A stretch of DNA of 64,000 nt from Prevotellaceae bacterium HUN156 (GTDB lineage Bacteria; Bacteroidota; Bacteroidia; Bacteroidales; Bacteroidaceae): the NCBI GenBank assembly GCA_900119285.1, contig FPIT01000003.1:248001-312000 (forward strand), in the 5' to 3' direction. Under the pieces are notes generated by a model. It saw only the letters and a program-made list of their open reading frames with translations. It was not told the origin of the DNA and made no database searches. The position numbers and the translations under genes were made by a program. Each line of letters opens with the position of its first letter. Position 1 is the first letter of the stretch. Positions 53,572-60,542 of this stretch are shown piece by piece.

Positions 53572-54526
53572 ATGTCTATACTGTTATAAGGAATTGAAAG
53601 AAGGTCAGAAAGACTTTCATCCAAGTTGTGCCCGAAAATTCTTTGGAACAAAGGATGTGCCCTTGCTGGAGTACAAACATGAAGAACTCGACCAATTAGC
53701 CGAGCAGGTCATTCGTGCTCAGACATCTCTGACAGGCGTCCAACCCAAATTGTCCCTGAATCTCGACAAACACGATGGATGTAGCCGACTGACTATCGTA
53801 GGACTTTGGGGAGATTATATCTTCAAGCCACAAACGGAGAGTTACGAGCAGTTGCCCGAAAATGAGGACTTAACGATGCACCTTGCGGAAGCCGCAAAGA
53901 TTAGTGTGGTACCTCATAGTCTTATCCGTTTGGCTGATGGGAAACTGGGATATATCACAAAGCGTATTGATCGCACAGAAAATGGCGAGAAGATAGACAT
54001 GGAGGATATGTGCCAACTCACGCTGCACCCTACAGAATACAAATACAAAGGATCGCACGAACAGATTGCCAAGACAATCTCGCAATACAGCAACACGCCA
54101 AAACTCGACCTTGCGAATTACATGCAGTTGCTGCTCTTCTGTTTTGTCACTGGCAATAACGACATGCACCTGAAGAACTTCTCGCTTTACCGACCTGCAG
54201 AGGACTATCAACTGACGCCAGCTTATGACCTGCTGAATGTTGCCATTGCCAATCCGAAGGACAAGGAGGAATTGGCACTTACTCTTGCGGGAAAGAAGAC
54301 AAAAATCCGTTTGGCAGACTTCCTGAATGCTGCAAAGACAATGGGACTGGAAGAAAATGTTGTACAGCGTCTCGTTGCAGGGCTTCATAAGGTGTTTCCA
54401 AAATGGCAACAGCTCATAAAAGATTCCTTCCTCAGTGAAGAACAGAAACAGGCGTATGAAGAACTGGTAATTGCCCGACTTAATAGATTAAAAACGGAAC
54501 AAGTTGACAAAAAACCGGAAAAATAG
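53564..54526 (+). CDS. HipT-like serine/threonine kinase toxin with N-terminal zinc ribbon
   Basis: A 320-aa HipA-fold kinase lacking the N-terminal subdomain 1, which is supplied by the preceding gene. Residues 4-22 form a CxxC...HxxC cluster (CLYC, HPSC), a probable zinc ribbon fused before the kinase. The glycine-rich loop region is SLTGVQPKLSL (about 55-65), the catalytic loop GNNDMHLKNFS (Asp about 200, Asn about 205) and the metal-binding motif TPAYDLLN (Asp about 221). Gene order B-S-T and the overlap of 8 nt match HipBST operons. A tRNA-synthetase-type substrate is known for some relatives but cannot be read from this sequence. Confidence 0.85.
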   Translation: MCKCLYCYKELKEGQKDFHPSCARKFFGTKDVPLLEYKHEELDQLAEQVIRAQTSLTGVQPKLSLNLDKHDGCSRLTIVGLWGDYIFKPQTESYEQLPENEDLTMHLAEAAKISVVPHSLIRLADGKLGYITKRIDRTENGEKIDMEDMCQLTLHPTEYKYKGSHEQIAKTISQYSNTPKLDLANYMQLLLFCFVTGNNDMHLKNFSLYRPAEDYQLTPAYDLLNVAIANPKDKEELALTLAGKKTKIRLADFLNAAKTMGLEENVVQRLVAGLHKVFPKWQQLIKDSFLSEEQKQAYEELVIARLNRLKTEQVDKKPEK

Positions 54527-54553
54527 ACGGAATAAGTGTTTTTACCTTTCACC

Positions 54554-54595
54554 GATAGGCCGCAAACGCCCTGTACAAAGGCGTTCCGGCCTATC
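54554..54595. repeat. Long hairpin after hipT
   Basis: Outer arms gataggccg (54554-54562) and cggcctatc (54587-54595); inner arms aacgcc (54565-54570) and ggcgtt (54580-54585). No T-run follows; it may be a terminator without tail or a repeat element. Confidence 0.6.
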
Positions 54596-54611
54596 CACAA
54601 CTAGAATTTGC

Positions 54612-54780
54612 TTTCACATCGCTTTCACATCGCTTTCACACCGAGCGGTGGAGGTGAACTGAAGGTTCTGTGAAAGCGATGTGAAACGTCGGGAGACCTC
54701 CGCGCCCGCAGGAACCGCCCGCGAACCCCTATCTACAGGGACTTTCAGCATTGGGCGTGAAAGTGAAACGTTTTTTTTAA
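54612..54780. repeat. TTTCACATCGC repeats and GC-rich spacer
   Basis: Tandem 11-bp repeats tttcacatcgc (from 54612 and 54623, third partial) face an exact inverted 18-nt copy at 54669-54686. A GC-rich stretch (54690-54755) follows, then gggcgtgaaagtgaaacg. No gene lies between 54527 and 54858. Confidence 0.7.
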
Positions 54781-54858
54781 AAAGCAATTATTTTCCCTTA
54801 AATCTGTCCCAGGAAGGTATCGCCTTCAAAGGACAGACTGTCGTTTAGAACTGATGTG

Positions 54859-55743
54859 TTATATCTTGGCAATCAGTGTGTCAGGGTATTTGGGCATAGC
54901 ACCATTCTGTGTGCAGACATAGGCACTGACCTCTACAGCTATGCGGTGAGCAGCCTCCAGAGGTTTGCCGTTGAGGATGGCTGCGCAGAACGAGCCCGTG
55001 AACGAGTCGCCAGCACCTACCGTGTCAGCAACGGTCACCTTCGGCGTCTCCTGGAAAGACGTCAGACCAGGCGCAAAGACGTACGAACCATTGGTGCCAC
55101 ACGTCAGAACCAGCATCTTCAGCTTATATTCTGCCAGCATCTTCTCGCAGATGCCACGCATATCCAGATCGTCATAGCCATACATGCGCTTGATGACAAC
55201 CAATTCTTCATCGTTAATCTTCAGGATGTTGCAGCGCTTCAGCGACTCCTCAATGACATCCTTGGTATAGAACTGCTGGCGCAGATTGATATCGAAAATC
55301 TTCAGGCAGTCCTCTGGCGTGTTGTCAAGGAACTGGCGGATGGTGGCCCAGGAAGTGACATTGCGCTGAGCCAGTGAACCGAAACAAACGGCACGGCACT
55401 GACGGGCAATCTCTGCAATATCTGGTGTGTAGGGAATGTTGTCCCATGCCACATTCTCCTTGATCTCATAGGCAGGAATGCCATCGCCTGACAGCGTAAC
55501 CTGTACTGTACCTGTGGGGAAGGGCACCCGTGGCATCAGGTAGTTCAGTCCGTGTTCTTTCAGCGCCTCGATGGTCTCTTCGGCCAGCGCATCCTCACCC
55601 AGTGCACTGATGGCCAGTGTCTGCAAGCCAAACTGTCCGGCATGATAAGCAAAGTTAGCGGGGGCACCGCCCAGTTTCTTTCCTTCGGGAAGAACATCCC
55701 ATAAAGCCTCTCCGAGACCTACTACAAATCGTTTCTGTTCCAT
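54859..55743 (-). CDS. Fructokinase (PfkB family)
   Basis: A 294-aa PfkB-family sugar kinase, most likely fructokinase, converting fructose to fructose 6-phosphate. The N-terminal GLGEALWDVLPEGKKLGGAPANFAYHA and the C-terminal PfkB signature DTVGAGDSFTGSF (with the catalytic Asp) are typical of fructokinases. It follows the sugar permease by 4 nt on the same strand, in a cluster with a GH32 enzyme, which supports fructose as substrate. Confidence 0.93.
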   Translation of the reverse strand: MEQKRFVVGLGEALWDVLPEGKKLGGAPANFAYHAGQFGLQTLAISALGEDALAEETIEALKEHGLNYLMPRVPFPTGTVQVTLSGDGIPAYEIKENVAWDNIPYTPDIAEIARQCRAVCFGSLAQRNVTSWATIRQFLDNTPEDCLKIFDINLRQQFYTKDVIEESLKRCNILKINDEELVVIKRMYGYDDLDMRGICEKMLAEYKLKMLVLTCGTNGSYVFAPGLTSFQETPKVTVADTVGAGDSFTGSFCAAILNGKPLEAAHRIAVEVSAYVCTQNGAMPKYPDTLIAKI

Positions 55744-55747
55744 TGTC

Positions 55748-56911
55748 TTATGCGGTTTTTAATTGTTTGATATACGTAAAGAGGTAGATGACGCCAACAG
55801 CCATTACCAACACGGCGCCAGCCTGTCCCATGGCATCGCTCATGAAGCCCATCAGCAGCGGGAAGATGGTACCACCAAACAGTCCCATTATCATCAGGCC
55901 GCTCACTTCGTTCTGTTTCTCAGGCATCGACTCCAGAGCGGTAGCGAAACACATGGAGAAGACATTCGAGTTGCCGTAACCCACCAGAGCTATGGCAGTA
56001 TAGAGCATCCACTGCTCAGTGCCGACGAACAGTCCGCACATCGACAGGGCCATCATGGCGATAGAGATGGTGAAGAAGGTGCGCATCTTCAGCACGCGGA
56101 GGAAGAACGAACCCGTCAGACAGCCCAGGGTACGGAAGATGAAGTACAGACTTGTGGCAAATGCCGCCTCGTTGAGCGTCATTCCCAGGCGCTCCATCAG
56201 AATCTTCGGTGCGGTAGTGTTAGTACCTACGTCAATACCCACATGGCACATGATTCCCAAGAACGACAAGAGGACGATAGGTGTTCCCAGCAGTTTGAAA
56301 CACTCTACAAAGGTCGACGGCCTGCCCTCAATGGGTGGCTCCTCGATAGGTGTTACGAAGAGCAGCACCGTAGACAGGATGCCCACCACGAAGAAGATGC
56401 CGAAGAGCACGCGCCAGTTCAGTCCGAACTCAGGAATGACCAGTGTAGCGCCCCACATAGCCAGATAAGGTGCCGAGAAGGAGGCAATAGCCTTGATGAA
56501 CTGACCGAAGGTCAGCGTTGCTGCCAGGTTGCCGCCCCCCATCACCGTTGATACCAGCGGGTTCAGCGAGGTCTGCATCAGTGCGTTGCCGATGCCCAAC
56601 AGTGAGAATGCGATAAGCATCAGTGTAAACGTCTCGCCAAACAGTGGCAAGAGTAGCGACACGACAGTCACCACCAGCGACAGCAGTACGGTCTTCTTAC
56701 GACCAATCTTGTTCATCAGCATGCCCGTGGGTACGCTGAAGATGAGGAACCAGAAGAATACTAGCGATGGCAGTACGTTGGCTACCGAGTCGCTCAGTGC
56801 GAGGTCTTCCTTTACATAGTTGGAGGCAATGCCCACCAGGTCCACGAAGCCCATGCAGAAGAAGCAGAGCATGACGGGAATCAGGTAAATCGTTTTGTTT
56901 TGCTTAGTCAT
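55748..56911 (-). CDS. MFS sugar permease (FucP/fructose type)
   Basis: A 387-aa major facilitator with about 12 membrane helices and the MFS loop motif MLMNKIGRKKT (about 64-74). It resembles the FucP-type sugar:proton symporters. Located between the GH32 gene and the fructokinase on the same strand, it should import the fructose released in the periplasm. The identity of the sugar is inferred from context. Confidence 0.88.
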   Translation of the reverse strand: MTKQNKTIYLIPVMLCFFCMGFVDLVGIASNYVKEDLALSDSVANVLPSLVFFWFLIFSVPTGMLMNKIGRKKTVLLSLVVTVVSLLLPLFGETFTLMLIAFSLLGIGNALMQTSLNPLVSTVMGGGNLAATLTFGQFIKAIASFSAPYLAMWGATLVIPEFGLNWRVLFGIFFVVGILSTVLLFVTPIEEPPIEGRPSTFVECFKLLGTPIVLLSFLGIMCHVGIDVGTNTTAPKILMERLGMTLNEAAFATSLYFIFRTLGCLTGSFFLRVLKMRTFFTISIAMMALSMCGLFVGTEQWMLYTAIALVGYGNSNVFSMCFATALESMPEKQNEVSGLMIMGLFGGTIFPLLMGFMSDAMGQAGAVLVMAVGVIYLFTYIKQLKTA

Positions 56912-56934
56912 AATATTTTATAATTATCAATTCT

Positions 56935-56995
56935 TAGCTGTTAGCTGTTAGCTCTTCACTATCTTTCTTAACTCTTAATTCTTAATTCTTAACTT
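56935..56995. repeat. Heptamer arrays between the permease and GH32 genes
   Basis: ttagctg ttagctg ttagctc, then taactct taattct taattct taacttg. The GH32 stop codon and its last codons (VKN) fall inside the array, so the array has set the C-terminus of that enzyme. Confidence 0.8.
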
Positions 56996-58643
56996 GATAG
57001 ATCGTAGCCTTTCCACCTTTCACCTTGAGGGTGTTGTAGGGCTCTGACGGGAATACCAAGTTGGTCATAGCCATCTTGCCCTCTGCATCAAACACCTCGA
57101 TGCTGCAGCGGTCGATGAAGATGCGCAGTTGTTTGATGGTGCCAAACGTTGGGGCTACCGTCACAGCAGGGAATGCCTCGCTGAAGCTGACGTCGCCACT
57201 CTTCACACGCTCCATCATAAACGTCTGCTGTTGGCCGTCGTATTTCATCGTCACCTTTTCGCCCTTGTTGTTGGAGAGCACTATCTCCGTCTGACTCTTT
57301 GTGTCGATGAGAATCTCGCAGGCCTCGGTAGGATTCTTAATCTTTGCGCCACGCACGGCCAGCATCTCCTTGGACGGTGTTACGCTGACGTAAGTCTCTT
57401 CACCATGATGGAACAGTCCCAGGTCGCGGGGTATGGAGTTGGCAGAGCGGAACTGCTTGGTGGGTACCTGGTTGGCATACTGCCAGTTAGACATCCATGC
57501 CAGTACCGTGCGTCGGTTGTCGGGTGCATTGTAGAACGACACCGTAGCATAGTGGTCTTTGCCGTAGTCCAGCCACTTCGTCACCTTCGGCATCGACTCG
57601 CACGTGAACTTGTGACCATCGAACTGTCCTACGAAATATTGCGTAGCACTACCGCCAAAGGGTCCACCAGGATTGATGTTGCAGATGAGCACCCACTTGT
57701 TATCTATCTTGAATAGGTCAGGACACTCCCACACACCGCTGTGGTTGCCATACTCCTTGCCGAATGACGACTCATACTTCCATGCCTTCAAGTCCTTCGA
57801 CGAGTAGATGCGCATCTCTTGACCTGCAGCCAGAATGAGGTTCCACATCTTGGCATCCTCATTCCAGAATGCTTTGGGGTCGCGGAAGTCGGGTATGTCG
57901 CTGGTCGTCAGTATGGGATTGCCACTATACTTCTTAAATGTACGGCCGCCATCCTTTGATACCGCCATGGATTGTGTTTGATGGTGGCCTGCGGAAGTGT
58001 AGAAAGCCACCACATCGTTGCCATTCGTCACACATGAGCCGCTGAAGATAGAACCTAACCAGTCGGCCTCGATAGCCAGTGGCTGAGCCTCCCAATGTAT
58101 TAAGTCCTTCGAGGTGCTGTGCCCCCATGTCATATTCTCCCACTGACTGCCGTAAGGATTATACTGGTAGTAGAGGTGCCACACACCATCCTTGTAAAAC
58201 ATTCCGTTGGGATCGTTCATCCAACCATAGAGTGGGGTGTGGTGGTAGACAGGACGGAAGTGCTCACGGTTCTGAGTGTCGAAAGTGTTGGAGTACTTCA
58301 TCTCTCGCCAGCAAGCAAACTCACCCACAGCACCCTTCTGGCGGCGGTCTCCGTGGAATTCGATATCCAACAGGCAAGCACCCTTCAGTTCGTAAGGCAC
58401 ATAATAGTCTACGCGGTCAACGGCCAGCTTCACGTTGAGGCGTTGTACCATATTATTATAGTTGTCTAACACGGCGATGGCTGCGATGTCTTCCGTTTCC
58501 TGTACAGGAAACAGCAGATAGCGGGAGCTTTGCTCCATTTTCAACATGGCGTGCTTGTCGCCCAGCACGATAGGCTTCACCTGTGCTCCAACCGTACAGG
58601 TTAGCATGACAGTCATCAGTGTCAGTAAAAATCTTTTCTTCAT
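56982..58643 (-). CDS. GH32 fructan hydrolase (levanase/inulinase/invertase type)
   Basis: A 553-aa exported glycoside hydrolase family 32 enzyme with a signal peptide (MKKRFLLTLMTVMLTCTVGA) and an N-terminal extension before the five-bladed propeller. The nucleophile is in WMNDPNG (Asp about 144), the transition-state stabiliser in FRDPKAF (Asp about 255) and the acid/base in ECPDLF (Glu about 306); a C-terminal beta-sandwich follows. ATG 58643 is taken since it starts the signal peptide; an upstream in-frame start would add 12 residues. It releases fructose from fructans or sucrose. Its C-terminus ends in a heptamer repeat. Confidence 0.95.
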   Translation of the reverse strand: MKKRFLLTLMTVMLTCTVGAQVKPIVLGDKHAMLKMEQSSRYLLFPVQETEDIAAIAVLDNYNNMVQRLNVKLAVDRVDYYVPYELKGACLLDIEFHGDRRQKGAVGEFACWREMKYSNTFDTQNREHFRPVYHHTPLYGWMNDPNGMFYKDGVWHLYYQYNPYGSQWENMTWGHSTSKDLIHWEAQPLAIEADWLGSIFSGSCVTNGNDVVAFYTSAGHHQTQSMAVSKDGGRTFKKYSGNPILTTSDIPDFRDPKAFWNEDAKMWNLILAAGQEMRIYSSKDLKAWKYESSFGKEYGNHSGVWECPDLFKIDNKWVLICNINPGGPFGGSATQYFVGQFDGHKFTCESMPKVTKWLDYGKDHYATVSFYNAPDNRRTVLAWMSNWQYANQVPTKQFRSANSIPRDLGLFHHGEETYVSVTPSKEMLAVRGAKIKNPTEACEILIDTKSQTEIVLSNNKGEKVTMKYDGQQQTFMMERVKSGDVSFSEAFPAVTVAPTFGTIKQLRIFIDRCSIEVFDAEGKMAMTNLVFPSEPYNTLKVKGGKATIYQVKN

Positions 58644-58676
58644 TGTCGTTTGATGTTTTAGTGTAGAAATTTGTTG

Positions 58677-58684
58677 CAAATATA
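58677..58684 (-). promoter_or_regulatory. -7 element of the GH32-permease-fructokinase operon
   Basis: TATATTTG on the minus strand (58684-58677), 33 nt before the GH32 start and about 50 nt from the inverted operator-like element at 58736-58771. Confidence 0.55.
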
Positions 58685-58735
58685 CATTATTTCTCTTTTT
58701 GCTTCTATAAATTATGATACAAAAGCTAAAAAAAA

Positions 58736-58771
58736 ACGTTCATTGCAACAAAAAAGACAGACAATGAACGT
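58736..58771. promoter_or_regulatory. Inverted operator-like element between GH32 and its regulator
   Basis: acgttcattg (58736-58745) and caatgaacgt (58762-58771) form a perfect 10-bp inverted repeat with a 16-nt loop. It lies between divergent promoters. The half-site and the 11-mer cattgcaacaa recur in front of the SusC gene. A binding site for the AraC-type regulator is inferred. Confidence 0.6.
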
Positions 58772-58789
58772 ATTTTCTATTTTTTTTCG

Positions 58790-58797
58790 TATTTTTG
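58790..58797 (+). promoter_or_regulatory. -7 element of the PUL regulator gene
   Basis: TATTTTTG at 58790-58797, 26 nt before the start codon at 58824, immediately downstream of the inverted element. Confidence 0.5.
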
Positions 58798-58823
58798 CCA
58801 ACAAAACCTGCTAATACAATTCT

Positions 58824-60374
58824 ATGATGATGCATAAACAACTTTTGGGGGCTTTGCTGTTGGCGTTGCTACTGACTATATTAGGATGTGCCAACCCTAA
58901 ACCTCATTATATAATAGGTGTATCTCAGTGTTCGGCAGATATCTGGCGTGAGAAGCAGAATGCCGAGCTGCGTATGGGAGCCTATTGTCAGGAAAATGTA
59001 GAGCTGCGTTTTGCTGCAGCCTATGATAGCGACGAGCGTCAGGTGCAACAGATAGACTCCTTGGTGGCCAGTGGTATCGACCTGCTGATTGTTGCTCCCA
59101 ACCAGGTGCAGACTATCTCGCTTGCCATCGACCGCGCCTACGATAAGGGTATTCCTGTTATCGTTTTTGAACGAAAGACCAATTCACAGAAATATACGTC
59201 ATTCATCAGTGCCGACAACTACGAGATGGGGCGCGTCATGGGTGAATACATCGCCAGTCGACTGCATGGCAAAGGACGTGTCATGGAAATCATGGGACTC
59301 AAGGGCTCGTCACCAGCCATCGATCGCCACAACGGTTTCGCTGATGCTCTGAAGAATTACCCAGACATCACTGTCGTTGCTACCCTGCAAGGCGACTGGA
59401 CAGAGGAGAGTGCCGTCAAGGCCGTGAAAGCCTATCCTGGCAATCTGGACCATATCGACTTTGTCTTTGGCCAGAACGACCGCATGGCTATGGGTGCCCG
59501 TCGTGCCTTGCAAGAAAGCCCACAGCTATCAGCTGACAGCCATCAGCCACTCTTCTGCGGCATTGACGGTCTGCCTGGTGAAGATGGCGGCATCCGTCTG
59601 GTACGCGACAGCATCCTGGATGCTTCCTATATCTATCCTACCCATGGTGACAAAATCATAGAGTTGGCTATCAATATCCTTGAAGGCAAACCCTACGAGA
59701 AAGAAACTCTTCTGCAGTCAGCACTGGTTACTCGCGACAATGCTAAGGTGCTGTTGATGCAAAACGAAGAGATGATGCACCAGGCTGAGTATCTCGACCA
59801 GTTGCATAGCAGGGCAGACACCTATCTGAAAGAATTAGCTACGCAGCATGTCGTCAACTGGATGTCGATGGGTGTCATTCTGCTGTTGGTGGTAACCATC
59901 GTGTTGTTCTATATGTATCATCTCCGTAAGGTGAAGTTGCAGCAAGAGCGTGTTGTCAGTACCCTGTGGAATATGGAGATAGAGCCAGCACCTGTTGCTG
60001 ACGAAACAAAGGAGCATACAGCAGACAGCTCGGCAGACGAGAAACCCACCGTCGTTGCCGAAAGTGCTTTCTTGGCACGGTTCCGTGAGGTCGTTGAGGC
60101 TCGCATGGAAGATAGCGAGGTCAGTGTCGATGACCTGGCAGCAGAGATGAGCCTCAGTCGTGTACAACTCTATCGTAAGATTAAGACGATAACCGGTTCC
60201 TCACCCGTAGAACTGCTGCGCACCACGCGCTTGAAGCGCGCCTATCAGATGCTGCTCACCACCGACAAGAGTGTCAGCGAGGTGGCATACGCTGTCGGAT
60301 TCACTGCCCCCAGCTACTTCTCCAAATGTTTCAAAGAGGAGTACGGCATGGTGCCTGGCGACATCCGGAAATAG
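58824..60374 (+). CDS. Transmembrane regulator: periplasmic binding domain + AraC HTH
   Basis: A 516-aa one-protein signal transducer. A signal/lipobox-like leader (LLLTILGCANP) precedes a periplasmic sugar-binding domain of the LacI/RbsB type (about 30-320; YIIGVSQCSADIWREKQNAEL, GIDLLIVAPN, FGQNDRMAMGARRAL). A transmembrane helix (about 345-367, MSMGVILLLVVTIVLFYMYHL) follows, then an AraC-type DNA-binding domain (about 420-516; VDDLAAEMSLSRVQLYRKIK). There is no histidine kinase or receiver domain, unlike the hybrid two-component regulators of many fructan PULs. It should sense fructose or a fructo-oligosaccharide in the periplasm and bind DNA directly from the membrane. A heptamer array interrupts the binding domain (59524-59548). 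Confidence 0.88.
   Translation: MMMHKQLLGALLLALLLTILGCANPKPHYIIGVSQCSADIWREKQNAELRMGAYCQENVELRFAAAYDSDERQVQQIDSLVASGIDLLIVAPNQVQTISLAIDRAYDKGIPVIVFERKTNSQKYTSFISADNYEMGRVMGEYIASRLHGKGRVMEIMGLKGSSPAIDRHNGFADALKNYPDITVVATLQGDWTEESAVKAVKAYPGNLDHIDFVFGQNDRMAMGARRALQESPQLSADSHQPLFCGIDGLPGEDGGIRLVRDSILDASYIYPTHGDKIIELAINILEGKPYEKETLLQSALVTRDNAKVLLMQNEEMMHQAEYLDQLHSRADTYLKELATQHVVNWMSMGVILLLVVTIVLFYMYHLRKVKLQQERVVSTLWNMEIEPAPVADETKEHTADSSADEKPTVVAESAFLARFREVVEARMEDSEVSVDDLAAEMSLSRVQLYRKIKTITGSSPVELLRTTRLKRAYQMLLTTDKSVSEVAYAVGFTAPSYFSKCFKEEYGMVPGDIRK
59524..59548 (+). repeat. Degenerate heptamer array inside the regulator gene
   Basis: agctatc agctgac agccatc agcc, translated in frame as part of SPQLSADSHQPLF within the periplasmic binding domain. 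It resembles the ttagctg array at 56935. Confidence 0.6.
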
Positions 60375-60405
60375 TCTAGAAACAATTTGTAATACTAAGA
60401 TTATT

Positions 60406-60460
60406 CGTTCATTCCATTGTAATTTTGTTACATTGCAACAATTTTTGAATGGGATGAACG
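60406..60460. promoter_or_regulatory. Operator-like element before the fructan SusC
   Basis: cgttcattccat (60406-60417) and atgggatgaacg (60449-60460) form an inverted repeat (11/12). Between them lies cattgcaacaa (60431-60441), also found at 58741-58751. The -7 element of SusC is 32 nt downstream. Confidence 0.6.
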
Positions 60461-60491
60461 ATATTTTTCATACCAATAACTATATCATTAC

Positions 60492-60499
60492 TATTTTTG
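60492..60499 (+). promoter_or_regulatory. -7 element of the fructan susCD operon
   Basis: TATTTTTG at 60492-60499, about 44 nt before the SusC start codon. The -33 element is not obvious, in line with activator-dependent transcription. Confidence 0.5.
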
Positions 60500-60542
60500 C
60501 GACAGAATCTGAAACAAGAGTATTAACTAAAAACAAAAGCAA

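Noticed and set aside
55763..56551. 262-codon plus-strand frame opposite the sugar permease
   Set aside because: Antisense to a conserved 12-TM protein; rich in His/Gln/Arg as expected for the complement of hydrophobic codons.
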